25,472 bases of DNA from JBMDXB01 sp048594975 (GTDB taxonomy: Bacteria > Acidobacteriota > Vicinamibacteria > Vicinamibacterales > 2-12-FULL-66-21). The stretch covers positions 1 through 25,472 of the forward strand of contig JBMDXQ010000086.1 in assembly GCA_048594975.1 (NCBI GenBank), in the 5' to 3' direction. A program made the position numbers and the translations under genes. Shown here in pieces: positions 7,676 to 15,593 of this stretch. The notes under the pieces were generated by a model. It did no database searches. It saw only the letters and a program-made list of their open reading frames with translations, and was not told the origin of the DNA. The first letter of the stretch is position 1. Each line of letters opens with the position of its first letter.

Positions 7676-10150
7676 TCAGGCGGCCTCCGCCGAGAGCAGC
7701 ATCCGCAGGATCTGCGAAGCGACCGCCTTGGCGTGCGGGCCGGTGTTCCCCTCGGGGCCGACGCACGACGGGCAGCCGGACCGACAGGGGCACGCGGCAA
7801 TCAGGTCGGACGTGCGATCGAGCAGCGCGCCGTGCATGTCGTACAGCGGCCGGCTGAAGCCGATGCCGCCGGGGTAGTTGTCGTAGATGAAGATGTTGGG
7901 GCTGGCCGCGAGCGCCTCCGGCACGCCGCCCGCGCCGGCCGTCCGGACCGAGCGATCGATCGATCCGCCGTCCACCGACAGGCCGATGTCGTGGCCGTCG
8001 CACATCAGGAGCAGCTGGGCGACGTGGCGCATCGCGAAGGCGAGGCCCACCACGCCGTCACGCCGATCGTCGCCGCCGTAGGGCAGCATCTGCATGAGCG
8101 CCGCCGGGATCGTCAACCAGTACGACGTCGTGTGCATCTGCTGCTCAGGCAGGTCCAGTTCGCCCGACCCGACGTTCTCGTTCGTGTAGAACTTGATCTT
8201 CTTGAACCCGACGACGCGGGACACCACATGGACCTCGCCGTGCGAACGCGCGGTAAAGGCGCCGGAGACCGGGATCCGGGATCCGGGATCCGACGTGACG
8301 CAGCCTCGGATTCGCACATCGGATCCCGGATCCCGGTCCCCGGACGCCGACCCGGTCTCGAACGTATCGAGGATCGTGACTTTCGTATACGTAATAGCGT
8401 CGGTGTAGTAGTCGCAGTCGACCTCGCGCACGTACGCCTTGCGGCCGTCGAAGTCCAGTCTGGTCACCTGGAACAGCTGCCCCTCGACGATGTAGATCGC
8501 CTTCTCGTGGAGCGTGGAGGGCCCGCTGGTGAAATCAGTTTCGCCGATCACCCGCTCCCCGTGCGTCGTGTCGACGACCACGAAGTTGTCCGACGACACC
8601 GACCGCAGGCTGACGGCGTCGGCCGGGTACGACTCGCTCGTCCAGTTCCACTGGCCGGCGGCCCCGTGCACGAACCCTTCCTCGGCGAGCACCCGCAACA
8701 CCTCCTGCACGTCTTCCCGGCCGAACGCCTCGTCGGCGGCGAACGGCAACTCGAAGGCGGCACACTTCACGTGATCGAGCAGGATGTGCAGGTTGTCGGG
8801 GTTGATCAGCGCGTGCTCCGGCGAGGCGTCGAAGAAGTACGACGGGTTGCGAATGATGAACTGGTCGATCGGTGCGCTGCTCGCCACCAGGACTGCGGCG
8901 GAGCGAGTCGTCCGCCGGCCGGCGCGGCCGGCGCGCTGCCACGTCGCCGCGATGGTGCCGGGATAGCCGGCAAGGACCGCGACGTCGAGGGCGCCGATGT
9001 CGATCCCCAGCTCCAGCGCGTTGGTCGAGACCACCGCGCGTACCTGCCCGTCCCGCAATCCGCGCTCGATCTCCCGGCGCCGGTTGGGCAGGTAGCCGCC
9101 GCGGTAGCCGCGCACCATGTCGGCGCCGCCCGGCGGTCCGTGGAAGGCGTCCTTGAGATACGTCGTGAGGATTTCCACCGCCAGGCGGCTCTGCGCGAAC
9201 AGGATCAGCTGCAGGTTGTGCTTCAGGCACTCGATCGCGACGCGCCGCGCTTCCGCCAGGTACGACCGGCGGATGCCGAGCTGCGCGTTCACCACCGGCG
9301 GGTTCACGAACAGGAAGAACTTCTCGCCGCGCGGTGCGCCGCTCCTCTCCACCAGCTCGAACGGCCGGCCGGTCAGCGCTTCCGCCAGCTCGCGCGGGTT
9401 GGCAATCGTCGCCGACGAGCAAATGAAGACCGGATCCGACCCGTAGTGACGGCAGATGCGCGTCAGACGGCGGATGATGTTGGACAAGTGGCTGCCGAAC
9501 ACGCCGCGGTACGCGTGCAGCTCGTCGATCACGACGAACCTGAGGTTCTCGAACAGTTTCGCCCAGCGCGGATGGTGCGGCAGAATCCCCGAGTGCACCA
9601 TGTCCGGGTTGCTCAGGACGACGTGCGCCCTGCCGCGAATGGCGCGACGCGCGTCCGACGGCGTGTCGCCGTCATACGTGAACACCCCGATGTCGGGGCC
9701 GCCGTCCTGCTCGATCCACTCCGCCAGCGCGTGCAGCTCCGCGAGCTGGTCCTGTGCGAGCGCCTTCGTGGGAAACAGGTACAGGGCGCGCGCCGACGGA
9801 TCCTGCAGAATCGCGTTCAGCACCGGGCCGTTGTAGCAGAGCGTCTTGCCCGAGGCCGTCGGCGTGACGTTGACGACGTTGCGGCGAGCCAGGACGTGAG
9901 CGAAGGCTTCCGCCTGGTGGGTGTACAGCTGGTCGATGCCTCGCGCCGCCAGGGCCGAACGCAGGCGGCCGTCGAGTCCCGCCGGGAAAGGCGCGAACGA
10001 CGCCGGCACGGCGGGCAGCCGTTCGACCGCGGTCACGAGGGGTTCGGCGCCGGGACCGAGCGGGGCGCGGGAGGCGCCCAGCCGGCGGAGGACCTCCTGC
10101 AGCGATCGGTCCTTGTCCCCGGAGATGACCGGAAGTGTCTGTGAACTCAT
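7676..10150 (-). CDS. mrfA: DEAD/DEAH-box DNA repair helicase MrfA (YprA family) with DUF1998-type C-terminus
   Basis: Superfamily 2 3'-5' DNA helicase; in Bacillus subtilis MrfA (YprA) acts with MrfB in excision repair of mitomycin C lesions. Motifs: motif I TPTASGKT (96-103), motif II DELH (209-212), motif III SAT (246-248), motif VI QRAGRAGRR (405-413). The DUF1998-type C-terminus has the conserved cysteine cluster Cys787, 789, 793 and 796, the zinc site of the family. The start at ATG 10150 gives 824 residues; 39 more open codons upstream read like non-coding sequence. Residues about 600-634, between VTILDTFE and HGEVHVVSRVVGFKK, are an insertion encoded by an inverted repeat. No Shine-Dalgarno is obvious. 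Confidence 0.93.
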   Translation of the reverse strand: MSSQTLPVISGDKDRSLQEVLRRLGASRAPLGPGAEPLVTAVERLPAVPASFAPFPAGLDGRLRSALAARGIDQLYTHQAEAFAHVLARRNVVNVTPTASGKTLCYNGPVLNAILQDPSARALYLFPTKALAQDQLAELHALAEWIEQDGGPDIGVFTYDGDTPSDARRAIRGRAHVVLSNPDMVHSGILPHHPRWAKLFENLRFVVIDELHAYRGVFGSHLSNIIRRLTRICRHYGSDPVFICSSATIANPRELAEALTGRPFELVERSGAPRGEKFFLFVNPPVVNAQLGIRRSYLAEARRVAIECLKHNLQLILFAQSRLAVEILTTYLKDAFHGPPGGADMVRGYRGGYLPNRRREIERGLRDGQVRAVVSTNALELGIDIGALDVAVLAGYPGTIAATWQRAGRAGRRTTRSAAVLVASSAPIDQFIIRNPSYFFDASPEHALINPDNLHILLDHVKCAAFELPFAADEAFGREDVQEVLRVLAEEGFVHGAAGQWNWTSESYPADAVSLRSVSSDNFVVVDTTHGERVIGETDFTSGPSTLHEKAIYIVEGQLFQVTRLDFDGRKAYVREVDCDYYTDAITYTKVTILDTFETGSASGDRDPGSDVRIRGCVTSDPGSRIPVSGAFTARSHGEVHVVSRVVGFKKIKFYTNENVGSGELDLPEQQMHTTSYWLTIPAALMQMLPYGGDDRRDGVVGLAFAMRHVAQLLLMCDGHDIGLSVDGGSIDRSVRTAGAGGVPEALAASPNIFIYDNYPGGIGFSRPLYDMHGALLDRTSDLIAACPCRSGCPSCVGPEGNTGPHAKAVASQILRMLLSAEAA
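8262..8343. repeat. Inverted GGGATCC repeat forming an in-frame insertion inside mrfA
   Basis: The left arm (8262-8293) has three GGGATCC units and the right arm (8319-8343) is the inverted copy with two; apart from the extra unit the arms differ by one base. The loop is 8294-8318. The DNA is read in frame as residues about 600-634 of MrfA, rich in Asp-Pro-Gly-Ser repeats. The 13-mer TCCGGGGACCGGG is shared with the lon-engB gap. Confidence 0.85.
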
Positions 10151-10174
10151 GGGAAAGGGCAGGAAGCGGCCACG

Positions 10175-10183
10175 ATGGTAGCA
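10175..10183 (-). promoter_or_regulatory. Extended -10 candidate for mrfA
   Basis: On the minus strand TGCTACCAT is a TGn extended -10 with hexamer TACCAT, 24 nt before the mrfA ATG. The spacing allows a short leader of about 17 nt. No -35 is clear. Confidence 0.4.
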
Positions 10184-10233
10184 GGGGCTGGCCGGGCGAT
10201 CAAGTAGCGAAAGGCGAAAGGCGTTCGAAATGC

Positions 10234-11502
10234 TCAGGCCTTCAGGACCCGCTCGATCTCGTCGCACGCGGTCTCGGTCCCGCGCTCCGCGCGAACCTCC
10301 TCGCCGACGTCGGCGGCTCGGCGGGCATACGCCGGGTCATCGAGCAGAACCGACAGATCGCGCACCGCGCGATCCACCGAGTAGCGAGGCCGCGCGATCG
10401 CGCGGGCGACGCCGAGCCGTCGGCATCGCCGCGCGTTGTCCGGCTGATCCTGCCCGAACGGTACGACGAGCATCGGGCGGCCCGATCGCAGCGCTTGCCC
10501 GGTCGTCCCGATTCCTCCCTGGTGCACAACGACCGAGGCGCGGGGCATGACGAGGTGGTGCGGGACGTAGTCGAACACGCCGATCGTCTCAGGCACGGTT
10601 GCGCGCAGGCGCTCCGCCTGTTCGCCGGCCAGCAGCAGCGCCCGGCGGCCGAGCCGCGTTGCCGCCTCGATGCTGACGCGGTAGAAGTCGTCGGCAATCC
10701 AGACCGCTGACGATCCGAGCGTGAACACGATCGGCGGCTCCCCGCCGGCGAGGAATCGCTCCAGCGAGGAATCGAGCGCACGCGGCGCCGCGGCGTCGTC
10801 GAACGGGAATCCCGTGATGCGCGCCTGCGGGGGAAAGTCCGGCTGCGGACGCGCCAGCAGTCGCGAGAACAGGCCGAGGACGAGCCACGGCGAGTGCTGC
10901 CCGCCGAAGAGCGGGTTGGCTCCGCGTGCCATGCCGAGTTCCGCGCGCAACGCATGCACGTGTTCGACCCAGGGGCGCGCGACGGCGCGGCCGATGCGCA
11001 TGTAGGTGCGGCCGAGCGCGGGATGCGCCGCCGCGACGCGGTGCAGCCACGGCGCCTGCGGCGGCGTTCCCGGGTCGTACGCCGACATGAATCCCATCGG
11101 GAGCAGCTCGCCGGAGACCCAGCGAACGCCGCTGCGTTCCGCCACGGTCGGGGTGGTCAGCGGTACCTGGTGGGAGACCAGCAGGTCGGCATCGTGCGCC
11201 GCCACGAGCGTGTCCTCGAAGGTTTCGCGGACGCACGGCGCGAACACCCGCGTGAAGAGGTGCTCCGAACCGTCCCGCGGGTCGAGCAGGCGCCGAATCA
11301 GCTCGCGTGCGCCCGGATCGTCTTCGGAGACGTTCGGTCGAAGCGGCCTGAACGCCACGCCAGCCGCCTCGACGTTCCGCCGCCAGACGCCGAGGGTCGC
11401 AACCGCTACGTCGTGCCCGCGCCGCGTCAACTCCTGCGCGAGCGCCAGGTAGGGATGCAGATCGCCGAGGGATCCCCACGTGACGAAGACGACGCGGGCC
11501 AT
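10234..11502 (-). CDS. UGT-like glycosyltransferase (GT1/GT28 superfamily)
   Basis: GT-B fold glycosyltransferase that would move a sugar from a nucleotide donor to a small molecule or lipid. The N-terminus VVFVTWGSLGDLHPYLALA (residues 4-22) is the typical GT1 glycine-rich acceptor-domain start. The C-terminal donor-binding region is clear: HQGGIGTTGQ (327-336) followed by PFGQDQPDNA (348-357), the pattern of macrolide and rhamnosyl/sterol glucosyltransferases. No signal peptide or membrane segment is obvious. Its ATG lies 4 nt after the stop of the symporter gene, so the two are one operon. The length of 422 is normal. The acceptor is unknown. Confidence 0.88.
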   Translation of the reverse strand: MARVVFVTWGSLGDLHPYLALAQELTRRGHDVAVATLGVWRRNVEAAGVAFRPLRPNVSEDDPGARELIRRLLDPRDGSEHLFTRVFAPCVRETFEDTLVAAHDADLLVSHQVPLTTPTVAERSGVRWVSGELLPMGFMSAYDPGTPPQAPWLHRVAAAHPALGRTYMRIGRAVARPWVEHVHALRAELGMARGANPLFGGQHSPWLVLGLFSRLLARPQPDFPPQARITGFPFDDAAAPRALDSSLERFLAGGEPPIVFTLGSSAVWIADDFYRVSIEAATRLGRRALLLAGEQAERLRATVPETIGVFDYVPHHLVMPRASVVVHQGGIGTTGQALRSGRPMLVVPFGQDQPDNARRCRRLGVARAIARPRYSVDRAVRDLSVLLDDPAYARRAADVGEEVRAERGTETACDEIERVLKA

Positions 11503-11506
11503 GCAA

Positions 11507-12847
11507 TCAGGTGCGCCGCTGGTCGAGCGCGATCTTCGCGACGAGGCCGCTCAGGCCGATGACCCCGATCAGGTTCGGGAAGACCTGGAGCGCGTTCATC
11601 AGGTCGCCCCAGGCCCACACGAGGTTGACGCGTGCAACCGCGCCGAACGGGATCAGGAGGCAGTAGATCCACCGGTAGGGCATCACGATGCGCCGGCCGA
11701 GCCAGTACTCCAGGAACTGCTCGCCGTAATACGCCCACCCGATGAGCGTGGTGTATCCGAACAGGAACACGCAGAACGCGACAATGTACCCGCCGAAGCC
11801 GGGCATCACGGAGTCGAACGCGAGCGCGACCGCGGCCGTGCTGGTTGCGCGATTGTCGGCCGGGAGGCGCCAGTCGACGACGCCGCTCAGGAGGACCGTC
11901 AGCGCGGTGAGCGTGCAGGTGCCAAAGGAGACGATGAACACCTCCATGACGGCGTTCAGGCCCTGCTGAACGGGCCGATCGCTCTGCGCCGTTCCGTACG
12001 CCACGGCGGCGGTGCCGTAACCCGCCTCGTTTGCGTAGAGGCCGCGCGCGAGGCCGTAGCGCATGGCGAGGAACATGCCGAGCCCAAGCCCGGACTGCGC
12101 CGGACTCGCGAACGCCTCGCGCAACACGGCCACCAGGACGTCTGGGAGGCGTGACGCGTAGGACGCGATCACGACGAGGCTGCCGGCGAGGTACAGCACG
12201 ACCTTGAGCGGCGAGAGTTTCTGCGCCGCCCGGCCGATCGACTTGATGCCGCCGATGATCACCAGCCAGGTGAGCATGGCGACGACCGCGCCCGAGACCC
12301 ATGTGGGCACGCCCGCCTGCGTGTTCAGGACCAGCGCGATCGAGTTCGTCTGCGTGAACGGCGTCGTCGTCAGCGCGGCGATCCCGGCGACGACCGCGAA
12401 CGTCATGGCGAGCGCCCGCGACCCCAGGCCGTCGCGGAGGTAGTACATGGGCCCCGACAGGAGGGCGTCGCTTCGCTGCTCGCGGAACCGCACGCCGAGC
12501 ACTGCCTCGGCGAACTTGATGGCCATCGCGACCAGGCCGTAGGCCCAGATCCAGAACAGCGCGCCGGGACCGCCGAGCGCGATTGCCGCCGCGACACCGG
12601 CAATGTTGCCAGTGCCGATGGTCGCCGCCAGCGCGGTCATGAAGGACTGGAACGGCGTGAGGACGCCGACCGCGCCGCTGCTGCGGGCGCCGAAGAACGC
12701 GCGCAGCGCCTCGCCGAACCGCCGGAACTGCACGGCACGGAAGCGCAGCGTGAGGAACAGGCCGGCGCCGAACAGGAGCGCGACGAGCACGCGGAGGAAC
12801 AGCCAGTCGGCCGTCGCCCCGATCAGGTCGGCCACGGGTTCAAGCAC
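11507..12847 (-). CDS. AGCS-family sodium/proton:amino acid (alanine/glycine) symporter
   Basis: Inner-membrane carrier that imports alanine or glycine with a cation. The family signature is clear: TPFQSFMTALAATIGTGNIAG (split here as residues 64-77 and IGTGNIAG 77-84), followed by ALGGPGALFWIW (90-101). About ten hydrophobic segments are spread over 446 residues, which is standard. The GTG start at 12847 is chosen because the protein then starts before the first membrane helix (about 15-35) and a -10-like TAGAAT sits 8 nt upstream. It heads an operon with the glycosyltransferase. Confidence 0.9.
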   Translation of the reverse strand: MLEPVADLIGATADWLFLRVLVALLFGAGLFLTLRFRAVQFRRFGEALRAFFGARSSGAVGVLTPFQSFMTALAATIGTGNIAGVAAAIALGGPGALFWIWAYGLVAMAIKFAEAVLGVRFREQRSDALLSGPMYYLRDGLGSRALAMTFAVVAGIAALTTTPFTQTNSIALVLNTQAGVPTWVSGAVVAMLTWLVIIGGIKSIGRAAQKLSPLKVVLYLAGSLVVIASYASRLPDVLVAVLREAFASPAQSGLGLGMFLAMRYGLARGLYANEAGYGTAAVAYGTAQSDRPVQQGLNAVMEVFIVSFGTCTLTALTVLLSGVVDWRLPADNRATSTAAVALAFDSVMPGFGGYIVAFCVFLFGYTTLIGWAYYGEQFLEYWLGRRIVMPYRWIYCLLIPFGAVARVNLVWAWGDLMNALQVFPNLIGVIGLSGLVAKIALDQRRT

Positions 12848-12855
12848 GGAGTGGG

Positions 12856-12861
12856 ATTCTA
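12856..12861 (-). promoter_or_regulatory. -10-like TAGAAT before the symporter
   Basis: Minus-strand TAGAAT lies 8 nt before the GTG at 12847, predicting a leader of at most 1-2 nt. No -35 is obvious; the region where it would lie is the start of the short-repeat array. Confidence 0.45.
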
Positions 12862-12863
12862 GC

Positions 12864-13044
12864 GTGTGACAGTCGAGAGTCGACAGTCGATAGTCAGAGT
12901 CAGAGTCGATAGTCGGAGTCAGAGTCGATGGTCAGACTCGGCAGTCAGGGTCAGAGTCGGCGACCCTGACCCTAACCGAGGACCCTGACTCTGACCGGCG
13001 ACCCTGACCCTGACTGTCGACTGTCGACTGTCGACTGTCGACTG
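12864..13044. repeat. Inverted array of 6-7-bp AGTCGA/AGTCAG repeats
   Basis: The left part (12867-12959) is a run of degenerate units such as AGTCGAC, AGTCGAT, AGTCAGA and GTCAGG. The right part (12963-13043) is made of the reverse complements, such as GACCCTGACC and repeated TCGACTG. The two halves can fold into one long imperfect hairpin centred near 12961. It fills the gap between the symporter promoter and the SDR stop codon at 13051. There are no conserved long repeats with unique spacers, so it is not CRISPR. Confidence 0.85.
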
Positions 13045-13050
13045 GCAGGT

Positions 13051-13830
13051 TCACAGGTTCGATCTTCCTTGACATCCATCGATCGGGATGCAGGCGCCGC
13101 TGATCCAGCTGGCGCGCGGCGAAGCCACGAACGCCACGACGGAGCCGACTTCATCGGGACGGCCGAAGCGGCGGAACGGCAGCTCGCGCTTGACGAACTC
13201 GGCGATGCCGGCCGGGTCAGCCTGCTGGCGCCTGTGCCACGAGCCGCCCGGAAACAGGATCGAGCCCGGCGCGATGCTGTTGACGCGGATGTTGAGCGGC
13301 GCCAGCTGCTGCGCCATCGCCTTGGCGAGGCTGATCTCGGCGGCCTTGACGGCGTTGTAGGTCATCCGGCCGCCGGACTCACGGCCCCAGATCGACGCAA
13401 TCAGGATGATCACGCCGCCGCCGCGGGCTCTCATGTGGGGTACGGCGGCGCGCGAGGCGCGGATGGCGGGGAACAGCGTCTCGTCGAAGGCGGCCTGCCA
13501 CTCGGCGTCGGACGTGTCGACGAGGTCGGCGCCGCCGGCGCGGCCCACGTTGTTGACCAGGACGTCGAGCGCGCCGAACTCCTCGACGGTGCGCGCGATC
13601 AGCAGGTCGACCCCCGCCGGAGTCGAGACGTCGGCCTGCACCGCCCTCACCATGTTCGGCCGCTTCGCCGCCGCCTCGACCTCGATCGCCGCTTCCGCGA
13701 GGCGCTCGGCGCCGCGCGCGCAGATGCACACGCGGCAGCCTTCCGCGACGAGCGCGCGCGCCGACGCCAGCCCCAGCCCGCGGCTGGAGCCGGTCACAAT
13801 CGCCACTTTGTCGGTCAGTCCGAGATCCAC
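13051..13830 (-). CDS. SDR-family oxidoreductase
   Basis: Short-chain dehydrogenase/reductase using NAD(P)H. Rossmann motif TGSSRGLG at residues 13-20, NNVG at 93-96, and the catalytic Ser146, Tyr158 and Lys162 (YxxxK) are all visible. The cysteine-rich third strand CRVCICAR (32-39) suggests an Arg-based NADP preference, which is an inference. The GTG start at 13830 gives the expected N-terminus DLGLTDKVAIVTG and 259 residues. It lies 48 nt after the DUF547 gene on the same strand, probably the last gene of the hydrolase-DUF547-SDR unit. The stop is only 6 nt from the inverted short-repeat array. Confidence 0.92.
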   Translation of the reverse strand: MDLGLTDKVAIVTGSSRGLGLASARALVAEGCRVCICARGAERLAEAAIEVEAAAKRPNMVRAVQADVSTPAGVDLLIARTVEEFGALDVLVNNVGRAGGADLVDTSDAEWQAAFDETLFPAIRASRAAVPHMRARGGGVIILIASIWGRESGGRMTYNAVKAAEISLAKAMAQQLAPLNIRVNSIAPGSILFPGGSWHRRQQADPAGIAEFVKRELPFRRFGRPDEVGSVVAFVASPRASWISGACIPIDGCQGRSNL

Positions 13831-13878
13831 AGCTACAACCGCGAAGGAGTAAGGGGGACGTGGTCAGGGGTAAACCAC

Positions 13879-14727
13879 TTACTCGATCCTCCCGCCGGTC
13901 AGATCGTTCAAACGCCAGTCGAAGGCGTGAAAGGTCACGCGGAACTCGTTCTTCTGCACGAACTCCTTCTCGAGGGGCAGCAGGTGCGGCACGATGAAGG
14001 CGAGGATCGCCCGTTCGATCGGCGAACGCTGGGCCAATGGCCCCCCGGCGCCCTTGTCGAAGGCGGCGACGAACTCCGCCTCGTGCCAGCTCACGATCGG
14101 CGTCACGCTCAGCTGCCCTGCCGGCCGGTCGATCTTCAGCATCGCCTCCTCTGCCACGAACTCGTGCTGCATGGCATCGAGCTGCGCGGCGATGCGGCCG
14201 CCGGTGTAGGCCTCGCTGCGCAGCCGGCCGCTGCCGGCCGCACCGCGGCCGAGCGCGAGGTGCACGCGCGGCTCCTTGAACTCGGGGAGGATGGTCTTCT
14301 CGATCTCGTCGAGGGTTACCGTCCGCCCGGCGGCGCGGTGGCGCAGCTGCTCGAACGCGCCCGGGATCTGGCGGATGCTGCCGGACGGGTACGACGCGCT
14401 CCGGCCGCGGATCGGGTAGGCGTCGATCACCGTCTTCATCACGAACACGTTGTACGCATTGATCCAGAATGCCATCTGCTGCTCGCGCGGCCACCCCGCG
14501 TAGGTGGCGGCCGGGACGTTCAGCGACGCGATGTAGCGATCGAGGCGGCCGCGCTCCGAGCGAAGCGCACGATAGTACACCCGGCCGTCGCGAACGTAGA
14601 CATCGAGGATCTGGTCGAGGGGTCCGTGCAGCGCGTCGCCGCCGGCGCCCGGCTGGAGCGCCGCACGCGGAGCGGCCAAGACTACGACCCCGAGCAGCAA
14701 CGCACATGTGCAGGCGGTTCTCGTCAT
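13879..14727 (-). CDS. DUF547 protein, exported
   Basis: DUF547 family member of unknown biochemical function; the domain is distantly related to papain-like folds. The N-terminus has a basic-hydrophobic signal peptide (residues 1-24, cleavage likely near APRAA), so it is periplasmic or anchored. Family hallmarks seen: YYRALRSERGRLDRYIASL (52-70), the REQQMAFWINAYNVFVMK block (82-99) and DEIEKTILPEFKEPRVHLAL (139-158). A C-terminal EFRVTFHAFDWRLND matches the family end. The length of 282 is typical. The ATG lies 18 nt after the hydrolase stop, so the genes are cotranscribed. Confidence 0.88.
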   Translation of the reverse strand: MTRTACTCALLLGVVVLAAPRAALQPGAGGDALHGPLDQILDVYVRDGRVYYRALRSERGRLDRYIASLNVPAATYAGWPREQQMAFWINAYNVFVMKTVIDAYPIRGRSASYPSGSIRQIPGAFEQLRHRAAGRTVTLDEIEKTILPEFKEPRVHLALGRGAAGSGRLRSEAYTGGRIAAQLDAMQHEFVAEEAMLKIDRPAGQLSVTPIVSWHEAEFVAAFDKGAGGPLAQRSPIERAILAFIVPHLLPLEKEFVQKNEFRVTFHAFDWRLNDLTGGRIE

Positions 14728-14745
14728 CGCGTCATCCTCGGCTCG

Positions 14746-15531
14746 TCACATACGTGAATCAAAGAAGTCGGTGAGCGCCTGGGAGAACGGTTCCGGCGTC
14801 TCGACGTTCGACAGGTGGCCGGCCCGCTGCAGCACGACCAGCCGCGAGCGCGGGATGCGCTCCTGCATCTGCTGCACCTCGTCGAGCGGCGTCACCACGT
14901 CCTCGTCGGACCCTAGCACCAACGTGGCGCAGGAGATCCGCGCCAGGAGCGGTGTCGAGTCCTGCCGATCTTTCAGCGCCGCCAGGGCCGCGGCGATCGC
15001 CTCCGGCGGGACCGATTCGGCCATGCGGCGAACGCGCTCGCAGACCTCCGGGCGCTCGCGTCGGCTGGTCACGCCGAGCAGCCTCGGCAGCATCTCGTCG
15101 GCAACCGCCGCGGCGCCCTTGGCGCGCGCCAGCGCGATCATCCGGTCCCGCCCGGAGCGCCCCTCGGCGTTGTCCGGGGTCGCGCGCGTGTTGGCCAGCA
15201 GCATCCCCAGGAAGCGTTCCGGCGCCTGCCGATACGCGGCGAACGCGACGTAGCCACCCATCGAGAGCCCGCCGATCACGGCGCGCTCGATCTCCAGGTG
15301 ATCGGCCAACCGCAACACGTCGGTGGCCAGGCCGTCCACGCTCGCCGCACCGGGTGCCAGCATCATGTCCGGCGCGACGATGCGCCAGCCGGTCGGCGCA
15401 CGCTCGAGCTGGGGCCGCCACTGGTCCGCGTTCACCGGGAACGCGTGCAGCAGCAGCACCGGCCAGCCCGATCCCGTCTCGAGATAGCGGACCCGCCGGT
15501 CGTCGATGGTGGCAAAATGCTCCTCGACCAT
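14746..15531 (-). CDS. Alpha/beta hydrolase
   Basis: Soluble alpha/beta-hydrolase fold enzyme, most like the 3-oxoadipate enol-lactonase/BioH-like group; the substrate is unknown. Oxyanion-hole region LLHAFPVN (27-34), nucleophile elbow GLSMGG with Ser90, acid Asp211 in DEDVVTP and His239 in AGHLSN make the triad. The ATG at 15531 (261 residues) is preferred over open codons upstream because a TATTAT box ends 6 nt before it and because the protein then begins at the first strand. It leads a unit with the DUF547 and SDR genes and diverges from the LolA-like gene. Confidence 0.9.
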   Translation of the reverse strand: MVEEHFATIDDRRVRYLETGSGWPVLLLHAFPVNADQWRPQLERAPTGWRIVAPDMMLAPGAASVDGLATDVLRLADHLEIERAVIGGLSMGGYVAFAAYRQAPERFLGMLLANTRATPDNAEGRSGRDRMIALARAKGAAAVADEMLPRLLGVTSRRERPEVCERVRRMAESVPPEAIAAALAALKDRQDSTPLLARISCATLVLGSDEDVVTPLDEVQQMQERIPRSRLVVLQRAGHLSNVETPEPFSQALTDFFDSRM

Positions 15532-15537
15532 CGCCCC

Positions 15538-15543
15538 ATAATA
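15538..15543 (-). promoter_or_regulatory. -10-like TATTAT, leaderless-type promoter of the hydrolase
   Basis: Minus-strand TATTAT ends 6 nt before the ATG at 15531. On the plus strand the overlapping TAATAT could serve the divergent LolA-like gene 50 nt away. Confidence 0.6.
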
Positions 15544-15549
15544 TCTTCG

Positions 15550-15570
15550 CGCCGCCCGCGGGGGGCGGCG
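15550..15570. promoter_or_regulatory. GC-rich hairpin in the hydrolase/LolA-like divergent region
   Basis: CGCCGCCC (15550-15557) pairs with GGGCGGCG (15563-15570) around a 5-nt loop. It would lie in the 5' leader of the LolA-like gene, 23 nt before its ATG. It may be a leader structure or an operator, or chance in GC-rich DNA. Confidence 0.4.
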
Positions 15571-15593
15571 AGGACAGCCGAGGAGCAACCCGA

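Noticed and set aside
7733..10144. An 803-codon open frame on the plus strand
   Set aside because: It is fully antisense to mrfA, whose helicase motifs are unmistakable. Its translation has no recognisable domain.
12864..13044. CRISPR array
   Set aside because: Repeat units are 6-7 bp, degenerate and inverted in the second half; there are no 28-37-bp repeats with unique spacers and no cas genes.
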